Positions 1-10,749 of a stretch of DNA of 64,000 bases are shown here, piece after piece (the first letter of the stretch is position 1; the number at the start of each line of letters is the position of its first letter). The stretch comes from Palaemon carinicauda (lineage: Eukaryota; Arthropoda; Malacostraca; Decapoda; Palaemonidae): positions 84,117,152 to 84,181,151 of the forward strand of contig NC_090750.1 in assembly GCF_036898095.1 (NCBI RefSeq), in the 5' to 3' direction. The translations under genes and the position numbers were made by a program. The notes under the pieces were generated by a model, which was given only the letters and a program-made list of their open reading frames with translations, was not told the origin of the DNA and made no database searches.

Positions 1-1339
1 TATGTATGTGTGTATGTATATGCATGCGTAAAAATTACTGGGAAACGTGATGCTCAAATGCAAAATAATCACAGGGAAAATTAAATCGAAAAAATAACAT
101 TAATTCCTGACTAGTTTCGTGATGCTTCTTCGTGTGTTTGTGTGTGTATATGTTTTAGTGAAAAACTACAATTTTTGTGAGATTTCTCTTTGCGTGTGTA
201 AATCTTGTCCTTAATTGTAAAAACAAAGAAATACAAGTTCCGCTTTGAAAAAGAATGATTACCCTCAAAAGTTAACGACAAGACCGGGCCAACGATTAAA
301 TGCCAAAGTATGGAGATGAATCTAAGTAGTAGTAAGGGAGATGCCGGCCATTAAGGAAGATCTTGATGGCGAATAGGGGATGGTAGGAGGAGCGGAGGAG
401 GACTGGAGGCAGAGAAAGGAAACTAGAAAGATCGATAAAGAGAGGAAGACCATTTTTGGCATATTGACAAGACGGACTTCTTCCTTCCGTCTCATCCCCC
501 TTCACTCCTACTTATTGAGATTTTTTTTTTCCAAACTTCCTTTTCCTTTCTTTTCATTCCTCCTCCTCATGATAATGGACAGGGAAAAAAGGGACGGGTA
601 ATACATTCCCATACATGCCGTGGTGGTTGTTTTTTTTTTTTTTGTTGCCTTTTCGTTTTCAGAGTTTTTCTCTTTGTATTTTTTTCAGTAATGTACTTCT
701 AGTTTTTCGGCCCTATGTATTATGGAGGATTTTCATGATAAAAATTGACACTTTATTCATATATTCAATGGTTTTTTTTTATTAGAGTATGAAAAATTAA
801 TTCATATTTTTAATTTTGAAGTTTATGGGATGGATAATCCATTTCTTATTACGCCTACTAACGAAAAAGAAATGAATAGTGGACTATTCTGCAAAGAAAA
901 CTGTGACTTGACCCTAGGGGAAGCGGTAGACCTACTTAAAAGACTGGCGATTAGTGGTGTAATGGAAAGAAAAATGAGCTAGGGTTACCGCCGCCCAAAC
1001 CAGCCCAAACCTTCTTAAGACCACCGCCCTAATATGGGCGGAACCAGCGTGACGGGATGAGTTGGCAATCTCAGAATTGGTAGTCAAAACTCTCCAGAGG
1101 GGTCTTATATAGTTCAAAAATACCCTAGTAAGATTTACATAATAGCAAAATCCCCATGCATACATTTCTAGGACAGAATAAAGGAGAAAAATTCTGCAGT
1201 TTTAAAAGAGATAAGAATACGTATTAGGAGGATTGATATGTTTGCTGATGTGCGGATTCAGATAGGATCTGAAATGGATATATTAGAGGGTTAGTCTAAA
1301 GTAGTGACAATATGTAACTCCCAGCAAATAAAACTATAA
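1..1339. other. Left flank, no recognisable gene
   Basis: AT-rich sequence with short homopolymer runs (a poly-T near 630-643) and no open frame that resembles a known protein. Short ORFs near 296-601 and 932-1,165 have arginine/lysine-rich or random composition and no splice context that I can defend. I see no RNA gene. This part has no counterpart elsewhere in the window. Confidence 0.6.
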
Positions 1340-1468
1340 TGGCGTGGTTATGTTATGCGAAGGGAAAAGGTCTACGTATCTAAAGGGGCCATGGACATGG
1401 AGGTGGATGGAAGGTCAAAGTTCAGATTGAGAGATAACTTAGGAAATGATATGCTGGAAAAGGAATAA
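1340..1468 (+). pseudogene. Relic of a non-LTR retrotransposon ORF, C-terminal end
   Basis: A 42-residue open frame ends in TAA and begins WRGYVMRREKVYV, followed by MEVDGR and RLRDNLGNDMLEKE. The order RW-GHV-RRE-YV, then EV-GR-R, then R-D---DM is the usual C-terminal end of reverse transcriptases of the RTE-like class of non-LTR retrotransposons; that is family knowledge. Upstream, at about 1,246-1,330, a decayed frame (VRIQIGSEMDI) probably continues the same ORF but contains stops. The endonuclease and reverse transcriptase cores are absent, so this is a 5'-truncated dead copy. It lies outside both arms and occurs once. A chance match is possible because the fragment is short, but the motif order makes that less likely. 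Confidence 0.6.
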
Positions 1469-1559
1469 GAGTAAGATACACATGTCATTGTAGAAGGGCT
1501 GATACGAAACACCAACTAAACTAAAGGAAAGAGGAAATTTCCCTCTTGAGTTATTTTTT

Positions 1560-1860
1560 CAGCTCTTAACTTCTTAAGTGATGGTTTCAAAATATCCTAA
1601 TTTCTAAATAATATTTCAACTACCTTTGTCCTAGGGTGGTTTCGACGCTATCTTTAGTTAGGGGATCTTGTAATGCTATCTGTTTCTAGTGAAGGTTTCA
1701 ACCTGAGCCTTTTTCAAGGGATATTTTCAACTCTACCCCTTGTAGAAGATTCCAAGCCTACTGCTTTCCAAGTGATGTTTTCAATAAACATTTTCCCGGG
1801 AATGTTCCAACATTGCTATGGAACCTTTCAACTCAGATGTGTTTTTATAGAGATCGATGG
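1560..1860. repeat. Degenerate minisatellite of about 25-32 bp
   Basis: The core TTTCAA or a close variant recurs about every 25-32 bases (for example near 1,583, 1,614, 1,698, 1,727 and 1,778), followed by a pyrimidine-rich stretch. The copies are very diverged, so unit length and copy number are only approximate. Short ORFs across it are by-products of the repetition. Confidence 0.35.
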
Positions 1861-2621
1861 AAGAAGAACTGTATAGTATTGAGCAAATACTATTCACTAA
1901 ATGTATTTTGTAGTAGAGGGGGACAGTCCTTTAATAAATACTTATATATAAAGGTACTTAACGTACGCAAATACATGCCGATATTCGATGTAGTCTACAG
2001 GAAAAGGGGGATACAGCAGTACATACTGTGTAATGGCGATTTTTTATTTTTTAACGTGTGTTTCCAATTCTAGACCATACTTGATTACATTAATCCTAAC
2101 CACTGAACTCTCGTTCAATTGCCCACAGTTATATAGAAGGCAAAACTCTCTTGATTTTGTGACAGTAAGTTACCTAAAACAAGGTAACGAATGACGGAGG
2201 TTGTAGAAGTACTTTTCCTCTTAAAGGAGGTTGCCCTTAAAATAGTTTTTAAGGTCAAAGTCTACAAAATCGAGGTAAAGCTTTGGGAATGATTATTTTT
2301 ATCGTGGTCTTCAGCACGTAGACTTTTCTAGTTTATATATTTAGTTCACTTTTAGCTTTGTTACACAGAAATTGGATGCTTTTTACTTTTTTAGGAACAA
2401 TTTCGTTTCAACTTGAGTCTAGTTTGATGAGAGGTTTCAATTGTCATAATCTTATCTTTTCATTTAGTTCTTTGAAGTGGATATTCAATATTTTCTCCCT
2501 CTTATTTCTCAAGTGTTTTGGAAGGATATTTCCGTGATCGTTTTTCTTGTATGGTTAAGGTTTCAGATTAATCTACTTATTTCTGTCTTTAAGCAAGGTT
2601 TTAGTTTAATTGATATTAATT

Positions 2622-2930
2622 ACCTTCGACATCGAAGTTGGAAAGGTTATGTTTTCCCCCTTGTTTGTCTGTTTGTTAGTGAACAACTTCCTGACCACAA
2701 TTTCACTCATAGAATAGTGAAACTTTCAGGGATTAATTTTTATGTTGAGACGCGGAAGTGATTCAATTTTTAAAGTCAAAGGTCAAGGTCAAGGTCGACC
2801 GAATTAGCCCTAACTTTAACCCCAAGTTCATACAAGGCTGTCACACAGACTTCAAATACGCCTACGGTCTAAATTGATTCTGGAAAAGGTAAGCTGGTTT
2901 CGAGAAATAAGCTGCCGTGGCGGAGGTCTG
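2622..2930 (+). mobile_element. Dispersed non-coding repeat (AGGTCA-rich family), copy in L
   Basis: It begins at the CGAAGTTGGAAAGG end, runs through GTGAACAACTTCCTGACCAC, a purine-rich cluster of AGGTCA half-sites at 2,776-2,798, and ends at the CAGCTTATTTCTCGA-like end (seen here inverted near 2,910-2,930). Similar copies lie at 11,575-11,850, 20,870-21,152, 33,044-33,320, 42,010-42,330, 54,189-54,465 and 63,257-63,570. There is no coding frame; it could be a MITE or a SINE-like family. I cannot see clear terminal inverted repeats or target duplications. Confidence 0.6.
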
Positions 2931-3363
2931 TAGTCTTTTAATGCTTTTCTTGTTTCTGCTGTAATATTCACAATTCTTCGGTGGCTTTCTGTTGTTTGTC
3001 CTAGATTTAAGGGCTTAATCCATATTCTTCCCTTTCTGTTCTCCTTTTCCATATTTGAAATTTCAGATATTCTCCTCTAATACCAAATTCACCGACCCTT
3101 CCCAAGTTTCAGAACAATTGAAGCTTCCAGCTGACTTTTGTCATAAATTATGCCGTTGGAATTGCCAATTCCAGGAACTTTCGTCTGGATGTCTCGCTGT
3201 TCACGATGCGGAGGCATCCCATTTTTGCCATTAGCGTTTGATTGTTGAGTTATGATTTTCTGCCATCGCAGTTTCTTGTACAGTGATGCTTTTTAGTTTA
3301 CAATACTCTCGTTATTTTTATCCTCATGTTGATAACAGGGATGTACATTACAACAATTTTGTA

Positions 3364-3386
3364 TCTCTCTCTCTCTCTCTCTCTCG

Positions 3387-3435
<49 letters not shown>
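3364..3435. repeat. (CT)n microsatellite
   Basis: About 72 bases of CT repeats with two GCTCTCTCTC interruptions. The R counterpart (41,380-41,584) is expanded by three inserted modules that this allele lacks. Any Ser-Leu or Arg-Glu ORF across it is an artefact of the dinucleotide. Confidence 0.97.
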
Positions 3436-3437
<2 letters not shown>

Positions 3438-4814
3438 CCAGAAAATAACTATAATGTAATTCAAAAGGAAAACCTATACAATACATCTAATTTTCTTTTT
3501 GTATCAACACTTTTCCTTCAACATCCCCACGAAAGGAACAAAAAGGAACAGTTATTATGATTGAGAGAACAGACTGGTAAAGAAAAAATCCTTTTATATT
3601 TTTTTTTCCTTGAATGTGATTGGATCTAATGCTCGTGATATATTAGTGTTGTCGCTTTTAGGTGGCTTCCATTAATCTACTGTTCAAAACCGAATTTCCA
3701 AGACAAATGATCATCATGGGTTTGGTATTTTTTTTATTGTTTTTTTCTGTTTTCATTAGGGTTATATGTAGGGAACTTTTTTTTTGTCAAGGGATTGGGT
3801 ATCTATATACCTTCGGTATCCATGTCAATTTTTTAGTATTTTTCTTTTTATTTGCTGTCTCATTTTATCTGATGGGTTATGTTAGACGTTGTCTATTATT
3901 TATTGGTTGTTTAATCAAGGACTGTCCTCTCCCATTTATTTTTTTTTATTTTGTTTGTTATCTAAACCATATTATATTGTGTGTCATGATGTAGCTAGCC
4001 TGCATCCACTATTTAGATAATGTATATGTGTTAAATTCAAATTACGTAAATACACACACACAATGCTTCTTGAAGGTTAAAATCATTGGCTAAAATGTTA
4101 CTTACACTCACTGCGCAGCTTACAATGTTTAAAATGCTTTCAAGAAGCTCAAATCACTGGCAGTTCTTTCCTCAAACGTAAAATATATGTACTAGACGCA
4201 AAATATATTTTTCGTTTCCAGGGAAAGGATGTTTTCAACAGTTTTCTTTCCATCTCGCCAGAAAGGTATATGTTGTTGTCATGAACTCCAGGGGTAGATT
4301 GTTCATTAATCAAAGGCAGTTCTATCTGGCTTTATTTATCTGTGACAGTCTAGAGATGTCTGCACTAGAGTATACATAGGAACTGTACGGTTTAGTTGGT
4401 ATTTTCCTGAAACAAAAATATTGTTGGCAAACACGTATTTTTTATATTTTAGGATTTTTATGAAAATGTAATCAGTAAATAATGATTGGAATAATTTCTA
4501 AGCCACCACTGGAATATTAACTGAAAAATTAACAATAGTTTCTGACATGCACACTAAAAGAATCAGTAATATTAATTATTTTGAACTACTTTATTTAAAA
4601 GAACAATCAACTGTACAGTTAGTTAATTATTCTTTTAAATCAAGTAATTGGAAATAATTATGGTATTAGAATATTTCAATTTTTATTGAAGTTAATCTTT
4701 TTTATGGTTTATTGGAAATAATGGTAAACAAGAATAATAATAAATAAATGTATCAAGCTCTCTTAAGACCCATTCCTTCAGCTAGATCCTTCTCCTCCTG
4801 TCTGCTGTATTATG

Positions 4815-4818
<4 letters not shown>
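3436..4818. other. Arm L spacer, no gene seen
   Basis: AT-rich spacer with long T runs. A 110-residue frame at 3,662-3,994 is composed mostly of Phe/Leu from T-rich DNA, and its frame is not kept in R, where T-run lengths differ, so I do not treat it as coding. A short CA run lies near 4,053-4,062. Confidence 0.6.

Positions 4819-4888
<70 letters not shown>
4819..4888. repeat. (TC)n microsatellite
   Basis: Seventy bases of uninterrupted TC, followed by ATATAT. Counterparts are at 39,953-40,002 and 61,088-61,154. Confidence 0.97.
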
Positions 4889-4896
<8 letters not shown>

Positions 4897-5202
4897 CTTC
4901 AGCCATCAGAACCATTCTGGAAGAGTTGCCAAGACCCCCGAAGACGTCCGCAGAGACCTGAAACGACCCGGAAATGTCCCAGATATAAAATTAGAATAAT
5001 ATCCGAAATTGGTGTCCTCCCTTTTCAGCGATCTCGGAATTATTTGATTTTATTGATTCTTTCCCCTCCCCCCTTGAATTATGGATGCTCGTTTTCAAAC
5101 TGATTTGTATTTAATTTTATTGCTGTTTTATGTTAATTTCAAGATGAGTTTAGCAGTATGGTAATCTTATTGTTGTAGTAGAAAAGAATATGCCACTTTA
5201 TT

Positions 5203-5310
5203 ATTATTATTACAGCTACTATCCTAGTTGGAAAACGGAAATGCTGTAAACCCGAGGGCTCCAGAAGGGAAAAATAGCCCAGTGAGGAAAGGAAATGAGC
5301 GATATGAGAA
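5203..5310 (-). mobile_element. 5'-truncated non-LTR tail fragment
   Basis: It starts with a TTATTATTATTATTA run and continues with CTATCCTAGTTGGAAAAC and an AATAGCCCAGTGAGGAAAGGAAA segment. This is the 3' end of the same family that tails the fragments at 5,535-6,135, 13,680-14,222 and 27,265-27,375. The short (ATT)n marks the element's 3' terminus, so the element reads on the minus strand. Nothing coding remains. Confidence 0.6.
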
Positions 5311-5534
5311 ATGAAATGAAGACTAAGTAATTCGTAATATTGCGATGTGTTAATGTTTTTCAGCTTAATAATAATATTGAATTGGTAAAGAATCATTTCT
5401 ATTTAGAATTCTCGTGAAAATATCATCAACCGACATAGTACCCACAAAGAAGAGAACCCATAAAGAAGAACAATAAAGTGTTAGGAATTCTCTTCTTTCT
5501 TTAGTTCTGATTGTATAGAGTCTAGACTCTTTTT

Positions 5535-6135
5535 AGGTAATATGTTGGCCAGGGCACCAGCCACCCGTAGAATTACTACCGCTAGGGAGTTCTTGGGTCC
5601 TTTTGACTGTAGAGAGCTATTGGATCTCTCTGATTACGGCTTATTTTCCTGTTGTCTACACTTACCTTATAGTCTGGCTTATTCTTCCCACATTCTCCGT
5701 TCTTATACCTGACAACTCTGATTACTAAACCATTCTTCTTCGCTCACCCGTTAACTATTGCACTGCAATTGTTCAGTGGCTACTTTCCCTTTGATAAGGG
5801 TAGAAGAGACTAGCCATGTAAGCAGCTCCTGTAGGAGAATAACTGCAATCAAACTATTGCACTCTAGTCTTGTGGATAGTGCCATAGCCTCTGTTCCACG
5901 ATCTTCCACGGTCTTGGGGTTCTCTCACTTTATGGTACACTCGAGCACAATATCTTATTTCTCTTCCCTTTTTGAGGTTTTTATAGCCTAGATATGGAAG
6001 ATATTTTTTAAATTATATTTTATTTGTTCATTAATTGCCTTTTAGTTTATTTCCTTTCCTTGCAGGGCTATTATCCCTGCTATAGAAACTTGCTTTTCCA
6101 ACTCGGGTTGTATCTTAGTAAGTAATAATATGGGT
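5535..6135 (+). mobile_element. Non-LTR retrotransposon 3' region, truncated copy
   Basis: The stretch runs from about 5,535 through TTGCACTCTAGTCTTGTGGA (5,858-5,877), a TTTATAGCCTAGATATGGAA segment, the TTTCCTTTCCTTGCAGGGCTAT segment and the tail CTTGCTTTTCCAACTCGGG to a final TAATAATATGG. The tail is shared with the other non-LTR fragments here, and I recognise the layout as a 3' untranslated region frequent in decapod genomes. It contains no long open frame. Counterparts in inverted orientation are at 38,720-39,330 and 59,862-60,465. Confidence 0.6.
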
Positions 6136-6190
6136 TTATTTGTTGATTCCTTCTGAATAAGGTTTTTTCCTCTTTTTCCCAAGTAACTCC

Positions 6191-6547
6191 TGTTGAGTTT
6201 TTAATGAGAACACAAAGAATATTTTGGATAGTTTATTCAGAGGCCTGAAACAGTTATACATAAAACAGTATATACTGTATAGCCAATACAAAGGGTTCCT
6301 GAAAGTAGCTATAATAAATGCGGTTGAAGGTTAAGACTACACTAAACATAAGATGAAAATTTCATATTTAATATACTTTCCCTTCCTAGCCAAGGACTAT
6401 CGAGAGAAGGGAATACACTGTCAAGGTATTCTTGAAAACCTAGATGGCGTTATATGTAGGTGTACAATGTTTTCAAATAGGTAATATGTAAATTAACAAA
6501 AATTCATATATTGATAATTTAAGATTTTTTTGTTTATACAATACACA
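6191..6547 (-). repeat. 3' LTR of the L Ty3/Gypsy element
   Basis: On the minus strand it reads TGTGTATTGTA at the start and ends CTCAACA. The canonical TGTTG start has lost three bases compared with R. It keeps a segment of about 20 bp near its start that the R copy (38,331-38,661) lacks, and shares CCATCTAGGTTTTCAAGAAT and AATAAACTATCCAAAATAT with the 5' LTR. AATAAA near its 3' part could be the polyadenylation signal. Confidence 0.88.
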
Positions 6548-6557
6548 TCTCCCCTAT
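6548..6557 (-). other. Polypurine tract
   Basis: GATAGGGGAGA on the minus strand lies immediately before the 3' LTR. This is the expected position and composition for plus-strand priming in Ty3/Gypsy elements. R has the same tract at 38,320-38,330. Confidence 0.75.
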
Positions 6558-7245
6558 CCGCTTAAAAACACACAACTTTATTATAATAAACTCAAAATGT
6601 TTAAGCAAAGACATTTAAATTAGAAATCAAGGTTTAATATAATTTGAAAAATTATTAAATATATCTGATTAGCATTTCGCAAAATATTCATAGCCATGGT
6701 GTAAAATAATTCGCTTTACATGGAACAAAAATTTACTATGAACAAAATAGAACCAAGTTCACAATGATTCATTTAACTCTGCAATCTTTTTGATCGCTTA
6801 GGATTATGTGGTCCATAATCAGTGGTTGTAGGAAGTCTAGGATTGTATCGTTTTGGAGGCTCCTTAGTATTCTCTTGAGAATTTAAGATTTTAGAATCTC
6901 CTGGTGCAAAATCCTCTTTATCTCAAGTCTGTAACATGCCTTGGCTGGAGTTGGTCAAGGTGCCGTTACCAAGTAGGGCCTATAGGATAAACTCTGACAT
7001 TAACACTCCGGGCTCCAGTTACTTGAGTTACTATAGCTGGTAACCAACGGGATCTGAGTGTTTTGGCCCATAATATAAAGCATAACAAGGATCCCCCTCC
7101 TTGAAACTGGGAGCTTCAAATTCTTGGTTTACTGCTTGCTTTGAATTGTAGCAGGTGTAGGTACTAGGGGATCAATCTCTCATCTAATCTGCCTTAAATT
7201 AAATAGTTCACTTGGTCAGAATCCCAATTCCAATGTAGTGTGACA

Positions 7246-7719
7246 TTACTGCAACAAAAATTCTTGTAAAGCAGACATCGGTGGTATGAAGACTTTCGTA
7301 AAGATTTTAAAAGCCTGTACTAGGCGCTCTGCATCTCCATTTGTTGTTGCTGGGTGATTGGGTGCTCCTGTAAGATATGCTATTCCTCTTTTCTTGCACC
7401 ATTCTTGAAATTCTGATAAAACTGCACGGGCATTATCTGTTACGATGGTATGGAGATTACCAAAATAAGCAAAATCTTCCTCAAGCAATTCAATAGTAGT
7501 CTTGGTAGACACTGAACTCTTTTGGTGAATACATGGGTACTTAGAGTAGGCAACAATACATACTAACCAGTTTGAACCCATGAAATTTATGGCATGGTCC
7601 AAGTGAAGTCTACTCCAGGGTTTCTCTGGTAGCATCCATAGACGATTTGAGACCTTAAATGGTTCATTCTGATGTTCTGCACATGAAATGAATGTCCGAC
7701 AGCTTCTCAATGTCCTCAT
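7246..7719 (-). pseudogene. Ty3/Gypsy integrase fragment (core still open)
   Basis: A 157-residue open frame contains, in order, a CxxxxxxC remnant of the zinc-binding region (SCRTFISC), LHLDHAINF with the likely first catalytic Asp, VTDNA with the second Asp, and TNGDAERLVQAFK with the catalytic Glu, that is, the DDE retroviral-type integrase core. It breaks off after MSALQEF; the remaining C-terminal segment, ending HNPKRSKRLQS near 6,774-6,810, is out of frame. Integrase inserts the cDNA into the host genome. The upstream pol frame is broken, so no polyprotein can be made. The R counterpart (37,288-37,605) starts only after the first Asp because of a frameshift, so L is the better-preserved copy. 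Confidence 0.85.
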
Positions 7720-8159
7720 TAATGTGCGGCCAATATACTACTGTTCTTGGAAGTTTCATCCTCTGCATGCCAAAATGTCCTACATTTAGTTTCAAAACTC
7801 ATTTCTTAGCCTGTGTCATTACTGTTCTTGAACCAATTAACAGAATCATTGTCAAGAGAATGAACCTCCATTTTTTCTTTTAGTGCTTCGCTAACTCACC
7901 TGAATGCTTTGGCCATCCAGCTTTAGTATATCACATCAGAGATGACTGGATCTTTGCTAGATTACTTTACCATTAATCCTGGATCCTTTGGGTTCAATTG
8001 TCTTCTTACCAAGTTTACCATACAGACCATATTAAAATCTTTGTAATCATCCTCCCTGTCAAAATTTTTGTCTTCAACTGGAAGGCAGCTAAGAACATCT
8101 GCATTACGTGGGTTAGCTGTCTTATATTCAATGCAATAGTCATATTAACTATGTAAGGG

Positions 8160-9106
8160 CCCCTCAAGCTAACCTATTTGCTGCCAAAGTGTGGGTTCCT
8201 TTAGTAGGGTTACACACGCTCAAAGGCTTATGATCCGTGATTACAACAAACTTTCTTCCATATAAAAAGTGGAGAAACTACTTCGTCCAATAATAATAGC
8301 AAGAGCTTCACACTGAATCTGGCTGTACCGTTTTTGCATTTCCGTAAGAGTTTTCGATGTATGAGAAAATGGACGTTCTGTACCATTAGGATAGCGATGG
8401 AAAAGCTCTGCTCCAATACCCACTTCAGATGCATTACAAGATATTCCGATAGGCACAGAGGGATCAAAATGTGCTAACATTAAATCACTGCTAAGCACTT
8501 CCCTTAAGTTCTGAAAAGCCCCTTGTTGCTCAATACCCCACATCCAGGAGTTAACCTTTGAGTAAAAGATTTAGTGCCGTCGATAGAGTTGACAAATTAC
8601 GGATCCATTTGCCGTAAAACTTTAGAAGACAAAGTATGCCCCAGGTGGTCCACTGAGGGTCGACCAGATGAACACTTTCCAAGTTTCCATCTCAATCCTT
8701 TTTCTTGAAGTCTTTTTAAGAGTGCTCTTAAATTATTCTCGTGCTCCTTTGCATTTGATCCACTGACCACAAAATATCTAGAAAAACAGCCACTCCTTCC
8801 AAATTGTAGGTTAATTGTTCCATTATTTCTTGAAAATATGCAGTTACTGATGCGATTCCAAAAGGAAGGTGTTTTTGAAGTAACAACCACGATGAGGACT
8901 CGAACAATTTTCTTTGACTCTGGTCCCAATTTAATCTGGTTATGTTCATCGGCCAGATTAATTTTGGTGCAACACAAACCTCCACTTACTGTAGCTTCTG
9001 CATTAGATTTTCTGGATTTGGCATGGGATATCCGAATCTCAAGTTGGTGATTAACTGTGGCTGAATAATCATCACTAACACTTAACTTGGGTTTTTGTCC
9101 CGGCAA
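8160..9106 (-). pseudogene. Ty3/Gypsy reverse transcriptase and RNase H, frameshifted
   Basis: The RT part (9,106-8,597) includes KINLADEHNQIKLGPESKK, and in the next frame LPFGIASVTAYFQEIMEQL and a residual catalytic box reading AVFLDILWS, where the usual second Asp of the (Y/F)xDD box is missing through a small deletion. The RNase H part (8,543-8,160) shows SCNASEVGIGAEL (a catalytic Asp replaced by Asn compared with R, which has CDAS) and QIQCEALAII. The enzyme would copy element RNA into DNA. At least two frame changes and the lost Asp make it inactive. This belongs to the same pol gene as the integrase fragment downstream. Confidence 0.85.
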
Positions 9107-9600
9107 GGATACCTTACTACCAGAGTTCCATATTCACAAAATATATTCCCAAATATCAAGTTTAATTTCCACTTCATAAGCTTGATTTACATCAACAATA
9201 TCAAATGGCACAGTTCGTGGCTTACAAAATATTGTTTAGCATCACTTTTAAAACTGATTTCCAATTCAAAATCCCTTCGACAACCCAATTAAAGCCTAAA
9301 AAGTTCTGTAAATTCGTTGCATAGGCCCTTGCACAGTTTGCAGTTCGAGCACTCAGTCCCTATTTCAATCTTTAATTTATCCATTTCCCTTTCATCACAG
9401 TCCTTTAACAGGGTATTCACATCAATGTAGTCGTTTTATACTATTACGACAAAGTACATTAAAATTTTCGATTTAGATTACTTTCAAATATATTATGCTG
9501 TTGCTTCAATTACATTTTCCATTTATACTGAAATAACTTATATAGGCAAACTATCTTTTCTGGCTGAATAATAGCAACGATAGGTTGATTTAAATCTAGG

Positions 9601-9684
9601 TTTCCCTAAACGTTCCAAATTAGCTACTGAACAAAAACTATCTTAAGAACCATTGTCCACCTCAAATTTGAATGTCTTCATTTA
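9601..9684 (-). pseudogene. Retroelement aspartic protease remnant, D-N-G
   Basis: The frame MKTFKFEVDNGS then stop, DSFCSVANLERLG, corresponds to the start of a retropepsin. The active-site triad reads D-N-G (codons at 9,657-9,649), whereas R and R2 keep D-T-G at the same position. L also has an in-frame stop directly after the motif. The protease would cleave the polyprotein. Too little remains to describe the flap region. Confidence 0.7.
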
Positions 9685-9879
9685 ATGTTAAGTTATTTTC
9701 AAAGCATCATCATGGTTTGTTTTTCACCGAGCTATGCAACTTTTCTATTATATGGGACACATTCTGTCTTGGCACTACTTTTCCTTTTTTGTTTTCCTTC
9801 TTCACCAAACAGGACTCTTCAATATGACCCGACTATTGGCAAAAATGGCATTTAGAATTCTTGAAATAACAATCTTAGG

Positions 9880-10720
9880 TAGGTGACCAGATTTTCAACA
9901 TATGTATCTACCGTCAAATTTCCTTAAGAGGCTTTGACGCTGAACCATTTGTCTCTGCCACTTTCTTTTGATTAATTTTCATTGCCCAAGCAAATTTGCT
10001 CCCATGAATGGTTTCCTTAGCTACTATTGCGGCATCTTCTGTTTCTAGTGCAATTTGAATGGCCTTACTGAAAGTTAATTCATCGTCAGGAACTTTGAAA
10101 AGCGCTTTCAAGACAGCTAAATTATTTATCGAGTACAATATTTGGTCCGCATGATTTCGTCCCGAGGTTTCTGAATAGAAGAAAAATCACAAGTTGATGC
10201 ATCATGACGTATTCTTGCTGTCAATTCTTCGGTAGTTTCTCCTGGCTTTCTTTTCATATCACACCAAAACTTTAACCTCTCTCACTATGAAACGTCGTGG
10301 GTCAAAATGCTCTTCCATGAATTTATCAATTTGGTCCAAAGTGAGATCATTAACCTCAATTGGTGGAGTTTGCTGCTCCGCCAAAGTAGAGTAACTTGTA
10401 ATTGGTTGTCGGCTGGTTAGGTAAAAACACCATTGCTTGCTTCTCTTTCGGTATAGAATTTGCACCAACAAAAGTTGAACGTCTTGCAGGATAATCTTTC
10501 CATAATTCTGATTTAGAGTCAAATGAGGAAAACGTTGGAATACTCGTAGATGCACTTTGTGACGGAGTTGAAGTTGAATGAGCAGCTAAAACACTGATCT
10601 GTTTCTGCTGGGCCTCGCATAACGTTTACAAATATAATCTGTGAGCGGCACTTTGAGATTCCAACTATTGCTGGAGCAAACTTATAAGCTGAATTATTTA
10701 CGACGTTGTCAATAATCACT
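9880..10720 (-). pseudogene. Ty3/Gypsy gag remnant
   Basis: The fragments are NDLTLDQIDKFMEEHFDPRR (10,360-10,290), LKALFKVPDDELTFSKAIQI (about 10,115-10,055) and ETEDAAIVAKETIHGSK (to about 9,990), read in different frames with stops between them. The wording matches gag of the K02A2.6-like Ty3/Gypsy group. Downstream (about 9,895-9,800) a decayed double CCHC zinc knuckle can be traced, and is clearer in R. Gag would form the particle and bind RNA. The polyprotein is interrupted several times. Confidence 0.75.
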
Positions 10721-10749
10721 AGTCCAAAACTCGCTGTGCAACTTTATCC

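Noticed and set aside
3298..3486. ORFs of repeated Arg-Glu, Ser-Leu, Tyr-Ile or Thr-His across many loci (for example 11,072-11,269, 24,127-24,407, 41,329-41,665)
   Set aside because: They are translations of (GA)n, (TA)n or (CA)n microsatellites, with no start context and no conservation other than the repeat.
3662..3994. 110-residue hydrophobic ORF resembling a membrane protein
   Set aside because: Composition follows T-rich DNA, and T-run length differences in R change the frame.
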